The notes under the pieces were generated by a model. The model was given only the letters and a program-made list of their open reading frames with translations. It was not told the DNA's origin and made no database searches. From the NCBI GenBank assembly GCA_030849945.1, contig JAVDKK010000004.1, positions 186,001-250,000 of the forward strand: DNA of 64,000 nucleotides, given 5' to 3'. The stretch comes from Schauerella fraxinea (GTDB lineage: Bacteria > Pseudomonadota > Gammaproteobacteria > Burkholderiales > Burkholderiaceae_B). Positions 44,348 through 53,631 of this stretch are shown in pieces (position 1 is the stretch's first letter; every line of letters begins with the position of its first letter). Both the position numbers and the translations under genes were made by a program.

Positions 44348-45655
44348 TCAGGCCTTCCTGATGATGTAGTCCTGCTCGACCGATTCGATCTGGGCCTCTC
44401 CCTCCGCATAGATATAGTCGCGTCGCCAGGGGTATGCGAGATCTGCGGGATCGTCCAGCTCATCGCTGCGCCCGGTCGCAGGCGGTTGCGCCAGAATCTG
44501 ATGCAGTTCCAACCAACCGTGCTCGAACCCCATCGCGCATCCCGCCAGATAGATCCGATACGCACGCAGCGAACGTTCGCCCTGCTCGCCCACGAGCACT
44601 TGACGCGCCTCGTCCATCCGCGCCTCGAGCGCATCGCTCCATGCCCACAAGGTGCGGGCGTAATGCGGGCGCAGGTTTTCAACGTCCACGGCCTCGAGAC
44701 TGCCGTTGGTCATCGCCTCGAGCACACGGCTGACATGGGTCAGTTCGCCGCCGGGGAAGATATAGCGCTCGATGAACTCGCCCATGCCGTTGCCCAGCTC
44801 GGCGTTGCGTACGCCGGCGGCCGTGATGCCATGATTGAGCACCAGCCCGCCAGGACGCAGCAAGCCGTTGAGCTTGGCGAAGTAATTGACGAGTTGGGCG
44901 CGCCCAACGTGCTCGAACATCCCCACCGAGGCGATCTTGTCGAACGGCTGCGCCGGATCGAGCGTGCGGTAGTCGCGCAGCTCCATGCGAACGCGTCCGG
45001 AAAGGCCTTTTTCCTCGATCAAACGATTGACGTGCGCGTGCTGGTTGCGTGACAGCGTGATGCCGGTGGCGTCCACACCGTAGTGTTCAGCAGCCCACAA
45101 CAGCAATCCCCCCCAGCCCGCCCCCACATCCAGAAACCGTTCGCCGGCCTTCAGGCGCAGCTTGCGGCAGATGTGATCGAGCTTGGCCTCCTGCGCCTGG
45201 GCCAGCCCCATGTCGGGCGTGCGGTAGTACGCGCACGAATAGACGCGCCGCGGATCCAGCCAGAGCGCATAGAAATCGTCGGAGAGGTCGTAGTGAAATT
45301 CAATCTGCTTGGCATCGCGCTCGATCGAATGGCGCCAGACCGACATCACCCGCTTGACGATATCGGTCAGCCAGCCGCCCCGCGCGGCCTCGACGGGCGA
45401 ACCCGGCAATAGTGCGGCCGCCGCGCGCATGACGTCGTGCATCGGGCCTTCGATATCGACCCGCCCCTCGACGTAATCCTGCCCCAGCACGCCCACATCG
45501 CCACTGGCTAAGTGTGCCAGCGCCTTCACATCCTTGACCGTGAAAGTGACCTGTTCGTCAGGCGGCCCGAGCCGTGCGCCATCAGGAAGAATCAGGGCCA
45601 CACGGACCGGCAAACTCTTCAACTTTCGATCAACAGCAGACTGCAACGGATTCAC
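44348..45655 (-). CDS. cfa: Cyclopropane-fatty-acyl-phospholipid synthase
   Basis: 435 residues from a GTG at 45655, with GGAGAGGG just upstream. Transfers a methylene group from S-adenosylmethionine to unsaturated phospholipid acyl chains. The SAM-binding loop is DVGAGWGGLLLWAAEHYG; YSCAYY, the GITLSRNQ region and EKIASVGMFEHVG-type sequence (here FDKIASVGMFEHVG) match the family. Somewhat longer than E. coli Cfa (382). Divergent from the Bcr-like gene with 65 bp between starts. Confidence 0.93.
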   Translation of the reverse strand: MNPLQSAVDRKLKSLPVRVALILPDGARLGPPDEQVTFTVKDVKALAHLASGDVGVLGQDYVEGRVDIEGPMHDVMRAAAALLPGSPVEAARGGWLTDIVKRVMSVWRHSIERDAKQIEFHYDLSDDFYALWLDPRRVYSCAYYRTPDMGLAQAQEAKLDHICRKLRLKAGERFLDVGAGWGGLLLWAAEHYGVDATGITLSRNQHAHVNRLIEEKGLSGRVRMELRDYRTLDPAQPFDKIASVGMFEHVGRAQLVNYFAKLNGLLRPGGLVLNHGITAAGVRNAELGNGMGEFIERYIFPGGELTHVSRVLEAMTNGSLEAVDVENLRPHYARTLWAWSDALEARMDEARQVLVGEQGERSLRAYRIYLAGCAMGFEHGWLELHQILAQPPATGRSDELDDPADLAYPWRRDYIYAEGEAQIESVEQDYIIRKA

Positions 45656-45720
45656 GATGCCCTCTCCAATAGGTCGGTACGAGCGACTTTATCGGAAAAA
45701 AGCGTAAACCTGTATGTAAG

Positions 45721-46962
45721 GTGCCACATGATAAAGTTACCGGTCGTACCGCCGTCACCCCACAGACCATGCCCCCTTCCCGTTTTGCCGCCAGCCTGCC
45801 AGGATGGCTGATCCTCATGGGCGCGCTGACGGCCATCGGTCCATTCTCGATCGATATGTATCTGCCGACGTTCCCGCGGATTGCCACAGACTTGATGGTG
45901 TCGCGCGGCGACGTTGAACGTACGCTGGCCGCCTACCTTGTCGGGCTGGCCACGTCGCAGATTTTCTACGGCCCCATCAGCGACCGGTTCGGGCGACGTA
46001 TTCCTTTGATGGTCGGCTTGACCATCTATATGTGTGCATCGCTGGGCTGTGCGCTCGCCGGCTCGATCGAAGCCCTCACCTTCTGGCGCTTCGTCCAGGC
46101 CATTGGTGGCGCCGCCGGCATTGTGATTCCGCGAGCGGTGATCCGCGACAATTACGACACGCAGCAGTCGGCCCGCGCGCTGTCGCTCCTGATGCTCATC
46201 ATGGGGCTGGCGCCGATTCTGGCGCCCATCGTCGGGGGTCAGGTCGTCAGCTTTACCACGTGGCGGGCGTTGTTCTGGATCATGCTGTTCGCGGGCGCCG
46301 CCCTGATGCTGTCCGTGATCTTCATCATGCGCGAAACGCTGGCCCCCGAGCGCGTCGTGACCTTGAGCTGGGCCAATATCATCGGCAACTTCCGCGCGTT
46401 GCTCAAGGATCGCGGGTTCGTGGCCCACAGCTTTGCCGGCGGCATGGGGCAAGCGGGAATGTTTGCGTACATCATCGGCTCGCCGCGGGTGTTCATCGAG
46501 GTTTATCACGTCGATCCGAAATGGTATGGCGTGTTGTTCGGCATCAACGCCATCAGCCTCATTGCGGCGTCGCAAGTGAGCGCCAAGCTGCTGCGCACCT
46601 ATAAACCGCAGCAGTTGCAGCGCCCGGCGCTCAACTTCCTGGCCTGCGCCGGCGTCGCAACCTGTGCACTGAGCGTGGCGGGCATGATGACGCTGCCGAT
46701 TCTGATGGTGTGTCTGATGTGCTACATGGCGTGCCAGGGGTTCGTGAATCCCAATTCGGCGGCCTTGGCACTATCCGATCAGGGCAAGCGCCTGGGCGCG
46801 GCATCGGCGCTCTTGGGTACGCTGCAGTTCACCTGCGGCGCCACTGCCGGACTCTTCGTGAGCATCTGGCAGACCGAATCTGCCCTGCCGCTTGCCACGA
46901 TTATGGGCATTTGTGCCAGCTTGTCGTGGTTCTCTGGCCGCATTGCACGTCGCGCGACTTGA
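45721..46962 (+). CDS. Bcr/CflA family drug-resistance MFS transporter
   Basis: 413 residues from a GTG at 45721; an ATG at 45769 (MPPSRFAASLPGW) is an alternative, and neither has a strong ribosome site. Twelve hydrophobic segments; the family motif GPFSIDMYLPTFP opens the first helix pair, followed by FYGPISDRFGRRIPLM between helices 2 and 3. Likely an inner-membrane proton-driven exporter of antibiotics or metabolites. Confidence 0.9.
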   Translation: MPHDKVTGRTAVTPQTMPPSRFAASLPGWLILMGALTAIGPFSIDMYLPTFPRIATDLMVSRGDVERTLAAYLVGLATSQIFYGPISDRFGRRIPLMVGLTIYMCASLGCALAGSIEALTFWRFVQAIGGAAGIVIPRAVIRDNYDTQQSARALSLLMLIMGLAPILAPIVGGQVVSFTTWRALFWIMLFAGAALMLSVIFIMRETLAPERVVTLSWANIIGNFRALLKDRGFVAHSFAGGMGQAGMFAYIIGSPRVFIEVYHVDPKWYGVLFGINAISLIAASQVSAKLLRTYKPQQLQRPALNFLACAGVATCALSVAGMMTLPILMVCLMCYMACQGFVNPNSAALALSDQGKRLGAASALLGTLQFTCGATAGLFVSIWQTESALPLATIMGICASLSWFSGRIARRAT

Positions 46963-46988
46963 TTACTGAGCCTTTTTCGTTTTAGAAT
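46959..46988 (+). promoter_or_regulatory. Sigma-70-like promoter upstream of rpmB
   Basis: TTGATT (46959-46964), an 18-bp spacer and TAGAAT (46983-46988). The -35 box overlaps the stop codon of the Bcr-like gene. It would give rpmB-rpmG a leader of about 200 nt. Confidence 0.5.
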
Positions 46989-47195
46989 CTACGGCTTAAC
47001 CAAAACTTTTCGTATGGAGCGCGCAGTCGGCGCTTCATTACACAGATCGCCTTTACGGCCTTGCCCCCAATCTGCGTGACCTTAACGCGGATGTATTTTC
47101 GGCAGAAGCAGGTTTGCAATTCACGTTTGCGGCCTCGGATGAAAAAATACTGAAGGCAATGCCGGCTTGGCAGCTTCATTTAAAGAGGTGCAATG

Positions 47196-47432
47196 ATGGC
47201 ACGCGTATGCCAAGTAACCGGCAAGGGCCCCATGGTGGGCAACAATGTTTCGCACGCGAACAACAAAACCAAGCGTCGCTTCCTGCCCAACCTGCAATCG
47301 CGCCGGTTCTGGGTTGAGAGCGAAAACCGCTGGGTACGTCTGCGCGTTTCCGCCAACGCGATCCGCACGATCGACAAGAACGGTATCGAATCCGTCCTGG
47401 CCGACCTGCGTGCTCGTGGCGAACTGGCCTAA
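47196..47432 (+). CDS. rpmB: 50S ribosomal protein L28
   Basis: 78 residues (MARVCQVTGKGPMVGNNVSH), the normal length; the ATG at 47196 is preferred over the one at 47193 because AAGAGG then has proper spacing and homologues begin MAR. All L28 blocks are present, including the KTKRRFLPNLQSRRFW segment. It precedes rpmG by 37 bp, the usual pair. Confidence 0.98.
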   Translation: MARVCQVTGKGPMVGNNVSHANNKTKRRFLPNLQSRRFWVESENRWVRLRVSANAIRTIDKNGIESVLADLRARGELA

Positions 47433-47469
47433 TCGGCCCCTCCTAACCAGAACCTAACAGGAGCCCGAC

Positions 47470-47637
47470 ATGGCCAAAGGTATCCGCGAAAAGATCAAGC
47501 TCGAGTCGACCGCCGGCACGGGCCATTTCTACACCACGACGAAAAACAAGCGCACCATGCCCGAGAAGATGCTGATCAAGAAATTTGATCCCGTCGTTCG
47601 CAAGCATGTTGACTACAAGGAAACCAAGCTCAAGTAA
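47470..47637 (+). CDS. rpmG: 50S ribosomal protein L33
   Basis: 55 residues (MAKGIREKIKLESTAGTGHF), with AGGAG 6 nt before the ATG. The Cys-free form: no zinc-binding Cys pairs are present (the segment reads YTTTKNKRTMPEKM). A strong terminator follows 50 bp downstream. Confidence 0.98.
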   Translation: MAKGIREKIKLESTAGTGHFYTTTKNKRTMPEKMLIKKFDPVVRKHVDYKETKLK

Positions 47638-47684
47638 GCTTGGCATCCGGCCACGCGCTCTAGCGGCAGCGATGGTTTCGTCTC

Positions 47685-47712
47685 AAAAAAGGCTCCCTCG
47701 GGAGCCTTTTTT
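47685..47712. terminator. Bidirectional Rho-independent terminator after rpmG
   Basis: A6, GGCTCC, loop CTCG, GGAGCC, T6. The A-run before and U-run after the stem make it work in both directions: for rpmB-rpmG on the plus strand and for the convergent phospholipase gene, which ends 8 bp further on. Confidence 0.93.
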
Positions 47713-47719
47713 GTATGGA

Positions 47720-49927
47720 TCAGGCTTGCATGCCCATCGCTGGATCGCTTACCGCATCGCGGCCGGTTTCCACCCGACCGGCAAAACGCCGGTAGAACGT
47801 CTCCGATCCGGCCACCGACACCTCGAAGTCGTACCACTGGCCGCTATCGGCCACGCTCCAGCCCTGCTCCACGACCGAACCGGGCGCCACGCTCAGCACC
47901 CAAGGACCATCGGTGCGATACGCCAGCGCACGAATGCTTACCTCGCACGCTGCGCCCCCCGAATTCGCCACCTTGACGGATACCGCAGCCCCTGCCGGGT
48001 CGTAGCACACCTGGATCTCAGGTACTGCAACCGATGCGCCGGCACTTGCGGCAATCTCGCCGCGGAAGTGCCGGTGATACCCATTGGGGCCCAATACCCA
48101 TAAGTCGTAGCGTCCACCATCGACCGATTGCGGGAGCCACACATCGTCCAGCGTCTTGCCTGCCTCGACCATATAGCGCTTGGGGAGAACGTCGAGATGC
48201 AGCTTGTCGTACACGTGGAAAACGGCTCCCGCCGTGCCGCCATTGGCGAACAGCAACTGCACCTGCCGGGCATCCGCCTGCACGCGCGCGCTGGTGTGCA
48301 GCACATACGGCAACGCGCGCGAGGGTCGTGTGCCGGCCGCTTGCTGCGGCAGCACCTGATTGGACGGCACAGGAATTTGCGGCAGCGCTTGTTGCGCGGT
48401 CCGTCGGGCATCGGCTTCGGCCCGCGATTGCCGTCCCGCCAACACCGGCAGCGCCTCGGCGTTGGGCGTCTTGAAGTTGAACGCCGAGGTGAGATCGCCG
48501 CACACCGCCCGCCGATAGGCCGAAATGTTCGGTTCCTTCACACCGAACCGGGTCTCCAGAAACTGCAGCACCGAGGTGTGATCGAAGGTCTGCGAGGCCA
48601 CCCAGCCGCCGCGGCTCCACGGCGAAATCACATGCATGGGCACCCGCGGGCCCGGCCCATATACGCCGCCATCGGGCTGCGGCTGCTTGGTCGTACCGGG
48701 CGGATTGGGATGCGTAAAGCGCTCGAACGCCACATCGCTATCGGGCAACGTCGTCTTGCCGGCCGGCGTGCCATCCGGATTCAGCGAGGGCGCCGAAGGC
48801 GATGGTATGTGATCGAAGTAGCCGTCGTTTTCGTCGTAATTCACGAGCAGCACGGTCTTGCTCCACACTTCCGGATTGGCGGTGAGCGCGTCCAGCAGCT
48901 CCTGAACATACCAGCCGCCTTGCACCGGACTCGACGGCCCGGGATGCTCGGAATAGGTTTCGGGCGGAATGATCCACGACACGGCAGGCAGGCGATTGTT
49001 TTGCACATCTTCACGCAGACTGCCCAGCAAGCCGCCATCAGGCATGGTGTTGCCGATGCCCTTGTATAGCGGGTTGCCGGCATCGTCGATCGCCGGGTCA
49101 TACGCCGGCGACACCACCTTGCGATCGCTGCTTACGCGCCGGTTGGGCGGCGCCAATTCGTTGGCGCGCCGAAATTGCCGAAAGGCCATCATCTCGTTGC
49201 AGCCGTAGTTATCGGGCATGTTCTGATAAACCCTCCACGACACGCCGGACGCTTCCAGCCGTTCGGCATACGTGGTCCACGTATAGCCATCCGTAGACGG
49301 GCCCATATTGGGATCGTTGAACTCGTTGTTCAACACGGCGACGCCCGCCCCGGTGGGACCATTCGTGCCGGTCCAATAGAAAAGGCGATTGGCGATCGTG
49401 CCGGTGTGAATGCCGCAGTGATAGGCGTCGCACAAGGTGAAAGCATCGGCCAGCGCGTGCTGGAAGGTCACTTCCTGCTCGCCGAAGTAGGACATGGCTA
49501 CGGGCGTTTTGTGGCGCGCCCATTCGTTCATGCGTCCACCATCCCAGGCATCCTGACTATCGCGCCACTGATGCGGCGTACCCTTCACGCGCTGCGCATT
49601 GCCGCGGCTTTCGTCCAGGCGGTACGGCAGCACGATATTGCCGTCCTTGTCTTTTTGCTCCCACACACTCAAGTTGCCGGCCAGCGGGATGGTGAAGCGA
49701 TCGCCAAACCCACGCACGCCGCGCATCGTACCGAAATAGTTGTTGAACGAGCGGTTTTCGAACATCACCATCACGACGTGCTCCACGTCCTTGATGCTGC
49801 CCGTGACATTGTTGGCGGGAATCGCGAGCGCGCGGCGAATGGCCGGCGGAAACATCGATAGCGCCGTGCCGGCGCCGGCGACGGTGGCGGCCGCGCGCAA
49901 GAAATGGCGACGAGGTGGATCGGTCAT
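47720..49927 (-). CDS. Tat-exported phospholipase C (phosphocholine-type, PlcC family)
   Basis: 735 residues from the ATG at 49927, with CAGGAG 5 nt upstream. The twin-arginine motif RRHFLRA at residues 6-12 and a hydrophobic run (AAATVAGAGTALSM) mark Tat export. The catalytic acid-phosphatase-type domain opens with VEHVVMVMFENRSFNNYFG (metal/nucleophile site) and continues with WSRGGWVASQTFDHTSVLQF. Two C-terminal beta domains (DUF756-type, about 560-735) follow. It cleaves phosphatidylcholine- or sphingomyelin-type lipids. It could release phosphate or choline; the proVWX importer of quaternary amines is in the same window, but no direct link is shown. Confidence 0.92.
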   Translation of the reverse strand: MTDPPRRHFLRAAATVAGAGTALSMFPPAIRRALAIPANNVTGSIKDVEHVVMVMFENRSFNNYFGTMRGVRGFGDRFTIPLAGNLSVWEQKDKDGNIVLPYRLDESRGNAQRVKGTPHQWRDSQDAWDGGRMNEWARHKTPVAMSYFGEQEVTFQHALADAFTLCDAYHCGIHTGTIANRLFYWTGTNGPTGAGVAVLNNEFNDPNMGPSTDGYTWTTYAERLEASGVSWRVYQNMPDNYGCNEMMAFRQFRRANELAPPNRRVSSDRKVVSPAYDPAIDDAGNPLYKGIGNTMPDGGLLGSLREDVQNNRLPAVSWIIPPETYSEHPGPSSPVQGGWYVQELLDALTANPEVWSKTVLLVNYDENDGYFDHIPSPSAPSLNPDGTPAGKTTLPDSDVAFERFTHPNPPGTTKQPQPDGGVYGPGPRVPMHVISPWSRGGWVASQTFDHTSVLQFLETRFGVKEPNISAYRRAVCGDLTSAFNFKTPNAEALPVLAGRQSRAEADARRTAQQALPQIPVPSNQVLPQQAAGTRPSRALPYVLHTSARVQADARQVQLLFANGGTAGAVFHVYDKLHLDVLPKRYMVEAGKTLDDVWLPQSVDGGRYDLWVLGPNGYHRHFRGEIAASAGASVAVPEIQVCYDPAGAAVSVKVANSGGAACEVSIRALAYRTDGPWVLSVAPGSVVEQGWSVADSGQWYDFEVSVAGSETFYRRFAGRVETGRDAVSDPAMGMQA

Positions 49928-50099
49928 GACAACTCCTGAAAGGCAAAGACGCGCGGGGCAAACGCAATACGGCGTTCGCGGCGGCGCGCAGCGACCGTGC
50001 AAGGCACGGCGCAAAACATGGCAAAAAAGAAACGCGGCAGCGCGCTGCATGGACGACGTCGACCCGGAGAGTTCGGCGAGCCGTCATGACGCGCCGCGA

Positions 50100-50312
50100 T
50101 CACGGCGCACATTGCAGTTGGCGCTCGGGAGGCGTGGGCGTTGCGGGATCGCCCGGCGTCGTGGGTGGATCGACCGGCGTGCCCGGGTTGCCTGGCACGG
50201 TGGGCGGCGCGGGCGGCGCGTCGTTGTCGTCATCGCCGCCACAGGCGGTGAGGCCCATGCTCAACACCGCGATGAAGGCGAGCGGGACGGCTCGCCGATG
50301 AAACCACTGCAT
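50100..50312 (-). CDS. Small proline-rich lipoprotein
   Basis: 70 residues. CAGGAG 8 nt before the ATG; a signal peptide (HRRAVPLAFIAVLSMG) ends in the lipobox LTAC with Cys24. The remainder is GGDDDNDAPPAPPTVPGNPG and further Pro/Thr/Gly-rich sequence, with no globular domain. It lies upstream of the phospholipase gene in the same direction, 172 bp away, and may be co-transcribed. Function unknown; proline-rich spacers of this type are typical of surface tethers. Confidence 0.75.
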   Translation of the reverse strand: MQWFHRRAVPLAFIAVLSMGLTACGGDDDNDAPPAPPTVPGNPGTPVDPPTTPGDPATPTPPERQLQCAP

Positions 50313-50523
50313 CGTTGGTACTCCTGAGATCGTTTAAGCGAGACAACCGTAGTTGTCACACAACAAACTAGACCTCTGGCATGACGACGGGATGAACCCT
50401 TGTGGCGAGGATGTACGCAGTTGTTTCGCGGAATGCCTCAACGCGCTCGGCAAGCAGGCAGCGCGGCGCGATGGGGCATACAGCATCGAGGCCGGTTCGA
50501 CTTACCCCGTTCGATCGATTATT

Positions 50524-50539
50524 ATCTCGACATCAAGAT
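50524..50539. promoter_or_regulatory. Candidate MarR operator ATCTCGACATCAAGAT
   Basis: A 16-bp imperfect palindrome (6 of 8 pairs match) 25 bp before the marR start, in an AT-rich promoter-like stretch. The shape and sequence resemble ATCTxGA-xTCxAGAT-type sites bound by MarR proteins, suggesting autoregulation and control of the coupled transporters. Confidence 0.55.
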
Positions 50540-50564
50540 TCTTTATATAGAGATAGATCGTTCG

Positions 50565-51077
50565 ATGTCAGATCACGTTGATTTTGTGCTCGCCCAATGG
50601 CGCGCCGCCCTGCCCGATACGCCTGTAGACGATATGGCGGTCGTGAGCAGGTTGTTTCGCTTGGCCGTTGTTGCCACTCGCGAGGTCGAGACCACCTTCA
50701 AGCAACATGGCTTGAACCAGGGCGAGTTCGATGTGCTGGCCACGGTTTATCGGTCGGGCGCGCCGTATCGCCTTACGCCGCAGCGGCTCATCGACGCGCT
50801 GCTGCTCTCTTCCGGCGCGATGACGAACCGGCTCGACCGGTTGACGTCGGCAGGGTGGATCGTGCGCGAACCCAATCCCGAGGATCGGCGCAGCCTCTAT
50901 GTGACGCTGACCGCGGCAGGCCGCGAAAAAACCGATGCGGTACTGCACGACTATCTGGCCGCCTTGGCGCGCCTGACTGCACCGCTGGACGCCACGCAGC
51001 ACACGCAGCTTGCCCAGCTGCTCAAAAGCCTTCTAACCGATCACGACAGCCGCGCCAAAGGCGGTATCACCGCATGA
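50565..51077 (+). CDS. MarR family transcriptional regulator
   Basis: 170 residues from the ATG at 50565 (MSDHVDFVLAQWRAALPD). The winged helix is clear: GLNQGEFDVLATVYRSG, LSSGAMTNRLDRLTSAGWI, and the wing PEDRRSLYVTLTAAG. The open frame upstream covers the promoter and is not used. It overlaps an MFS gene by 4 bp (ATGA), which places both in one operon behind a palindromic operator. Confidence 0.93.
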   Translation: MSDHVDFVLAQWRAALPDTPVDDMAVVSRLFRLAVVATREVETTFKQHGLNQGEFDVLATVYRSGAPYRLTPQRLIDALLLSSGAMTNRLDRLTSAGWIVREPNPEDRRSLYVTLTAAGREKTDAVLHDYLAALARLTAPLDATQHTQLAQLLKSLLTDHDSRAKGGITA

Positions 51078-52339
51078 CTTCCCGCCGCATACTCAGCACC
51101 CCCGCCGCACTCTTTGCGGTGTTTGCCATCATTTTGGTCGGGTTGAATCTACGGCCCGCGTTGGCCGCCGTGGGTCCGTTACTGGATGCCATCCGCGCCT
51201 CCACTGGCTTATCGTTCCAGGCTGCGGGCTGGGCCACCAGCTTGCCGATTCTCGCCATGGGCGTGCTTGCCCTGGGCGGCGCCGCGCTCTATGCCATCGG
51301 CATGCGCCGCGGCATCGCGATCGGCGTCGCGCTCATCCTGATCGCCAGCGTGCTGCGGATCTGGTTCGACACCACCACCGGCTTGCTACTCACGGCAGCC
51401 CTCGCCGGCATCGGGATCGGCGCGGTGCAAACGCTGATGCCCGGCTATATCAAGCATCGGTTTCCGCAAGGGGCCGAACGCGTCATGGGGCTCTACGTCA
51501 CGGCCATCATGGGCGGCGCGGCCCTGGCCGCCATGACGGCGCCCACGCTGCTGCCCGCCATCGGCTGGCAATACGCGCTGGCGGCGTGCGCCGTGCCGGC
51601 GGTGCTGGCACTGGCGGCCTGGTTTGTCGCGACCCGAACGCGTGCGGCAGTGCCAGCCGCCACTGCAGCCCCGCAACCGCGCGCCGCATCCATCGCACCA
51701 CATCCCGTCCATCCTGCTCGCCGGCTGCGCACCTGGGCGCTGGCTTGCGTCTTCGGGATCGAGACCGCCTGCTACACGCTTCTGCTCGCCTGGTTGGCAC
51801 CGTTCTATCTGGAACGGGGCTGGTCGGCCTTCGACGCGGGCGCGTTGCTCGCCGGTTTGACCGTGTTCGAGGTGATCGCCGGCCTTACGGTATCCACCGT
51901 GGCCGCGCGCTTTCCCGATCGACGCGGTCCGCTGCTCGTGTGCATGGGCTTGGGCGTCGCGGGCTTTGCCGGGCTGATCTTCGCGCCCGATGCACTCGCC
52001 TGGCCCGCCGTGGCCTGCCTGGGATTGGGCGTGGGTGCACTGTTTCCACTCACCCTGATTTTGACGTTGGATCACAGCAGCCGCCCGGAACGCGCCGGCG
52101 TACTGACCGGCTTCGTACAAGGGATCGGCTACCTCATTGCCGGCAGCATGCCCTTCGCGGCTGGCCTGTTGCGCGATGAGCTGGGCACGTTCACGGCAGC
52201 CTGGGGCGTCATCGCCCTGGCGATGTTGGCGGCCATTCCGCTCACCGTGCGCTTCTCGCCGCGCAGCATCGCCCGCTTCGAACCGGCGCCGGCTTCAACG
52301 CCTGTCTCAACATCCGCCTCGGCATTCAATCCCACATGA
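51074..52339 (+). CDS. MFS transporter, CynX/NimT type
   Basis: 421 residues from the ATG overlapping the marR stop; the frame upstream belongs to a marR shadow. About 12 hydrophobic segments; the CynX-like N-terminus LVGLNLRPALAAVGPLLDAI is diagnostic of this branch (cyanate/2-nitroimidazole-type transporters). A His/Ala/Pro-rich central loop and a Ser/Thr-rich C-terminus are non-conserved. It overlaps the next MFS gene by 4 bp. Confidence 0.9.
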   Translation: MTSRRILSTPAALFAVFAIILVGLNLRPALAAVGPLLDAIRASTGLSFQAAGWATSLPILAMGVLALGGAALYAIGMRRGIAIGVALILIASVLRIWFDTTTGLLLTAALAGIGIGAVQTLMPGYIKHRFPQGAERVMGLYVTAIMGGAALAAMTAPTLLPAIGWQYALAACAVPAVLALAAWFVATRTRAAVPAATAAPQPRAASIAPHPVHPARRLRTWALACVFGIETACYTLLLAWLAPFYLERGWSAFDAGALLAGLTVFEVIAGLTVSTVAARFPDRRGPLLVCMGLGVAGFAGLIFAPDALAWPAVACLGLGVGALFPLTLILTLDHSSRPERAGVLTGFVQGIGYLIAGSMPFAAGLLRDELGTFTAAWGVIALAMLAAIPLTVRFSPRSIARFEPAPASTPVSTSASAFNPT

Positions 52340-53541
52340 GTCCCTCGCCCCACTCGCCGGCCGAACCCGTCGGCCTGCCACCCCTCACGCGGTTCATGGT
52401 GGCGCTGATGGCCTTGGCCACCGGCCTGGTCGTCGCCAGCAACTATTACGCGCAGCCGCTTTTGCACACCATCGGCCAGGCGTTTGGCGTCTCGAACGCC
52501 GCCGCCGGCACCATCGTCACCGTGGCGCAACTCAGTTACGCCGCGGGCCTCCTGTTGCTCGTGCCCTTGGGCGACCGGCTCGAACGCCGCACCCTGATCT
52601 GCGGCATGACGTTGGTATCCGCCATAGGGCTACTCGTCACAGCCAATGCGACCAGCCTGGCCATGGTGCTGCTGGGCACCGCCATGACCGGATTCGTGTC
52701 GGTCGTGGCCCAGATCCTCGTGCCGTTCGCCGCCACCTGGGCCGCACCCGAAGTGCGCGGCAAAACCGTCGGCACCATCATGAGCGGCTTGCTGTTGGGC
52801 ATCCTGTTGGGACGCACCTTGGCCGGTGGCCTGGCCGAGATCGGCAGTTGGCGCACGGTGTACTGGGTGGCGGCCGCGCTGCTGGTGGTGATGGCGGGTC
52901 TGCTGTGGCGCCGCTTGCCGGTCAACCGCGAGCGCAGCACCTTGAGTTATCCCAGGCTGGTGGGGTCGGTGTTCATGCTGTTCGTCGAAGAACCGCATTT
53001 CCGTACCCGGGCCCTCCTGGGCGCGAGCGTCTTTGCCTCGTTCAGCATGCTGTGGACGTCACTGACCTTTCTGCTGGCCGGCCCCGCCTATGGGTTCAGC
53101 GACGGCACGATCGGTCTCTTCGGCCTGGCGGGCGCCATGGGTGCGGTAGCCGCGGGGCGCTTCGGGAGTTTTGTGGATCGCGGCTGGGGCAACCGCTCCA
53201 CCGCCGCCGCCTTGTTGCTGCTCGTGGCGTCATGGGGTGTGTTGTTTGCCGCGGAGCACACGATCGTCGCACTGATCGCCGGCATCCTGATTCTGGATCT
53301 CGCCGTACAGGGCGTGCACATTACCAATCAAAGCGCCATCTACCGGCTGCGCCCCGAAGCCCGCAGCCGCCTCACGTCCGGCTATATGACGGCCTATTTC
53401 ATCGGCGGCGCGGCGGGTTCGCTCGCCTCGGCGGCCGCGTTTTCCCACTGGGGCTGGCACGGTGTCACCACAATCGGGGTCGTGCTATCGGTGGCCACAT
53501 CGGCCTACGCCATGGGTTCGCGCCACGCTCGTATCCAGTAA
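52336..53541 (+). CDS. MFS transporter (YgaY/drug-efflux-like)
   Basis: 401 residues with about 12 hydrophobic segments and an MFS signature loop (VPLGDRLERRTLICGM). SNYYAQPLLHTIGQAFGVS near the N-terminus is characteristic of the YgaY/AraJ-like efflux group. Third gene of the marR operon, translationally coupled to the CynX-like gene. Substrate unknown; MarR control suggests response to an organic toxicant. Confidence 0.9.
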   Translation: MSPSPHSPAEPVGLPPLTRFMVALMALATGLVVASNYYAQPLLHTIGQAFGVSNAAAGTIVTVAQLSYAAGLLLLVPLGDRLERRTLICGMTLVSAIGLLVTANATSLAMVLLGTAMTGFVSVVAQILVPFAATWAAPEVRGKTVGTIMSGLLLGILLGRTLAGGLAEIGSWRTVYWVAAALLVVMAGLLWRRLPVNRERSTLSYPRLVGSVFMLFVEEPHFRTRALLGASVFASFSMLWTSLTFLLAGPAYGFSDGTIGLFGLAGAMGAVAAGRFGSFVDRGWGNRSTAAALLLLVASWGVLFAAEHTIVALIAGILILDLAVQGVHITNQSAIYRLRPEARSRLTSGYMTAYFIGGAAGSLASAAAFSHWGWHGVTTIGVVLSVATSAYAMGSRHARIQ

Positions 53542-53631
53542 GCAGGCACAGGGGCCGCGCAACTCTTATAATCGACGGTTTTGACGCTGGCGTGCTGCCG
53601 GCGCCAACCGCCCTTTCGTCCCAAGAGTCCC

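Noticed and set aside
49928..50345. Possible Pho box before the phospholipase C or lipoprotein genes.
   Set aside because: Only single GTCA-like hexamers and a GACAAC-CGTA-GTTGTC inverted repeat were found; no 11-bp array.
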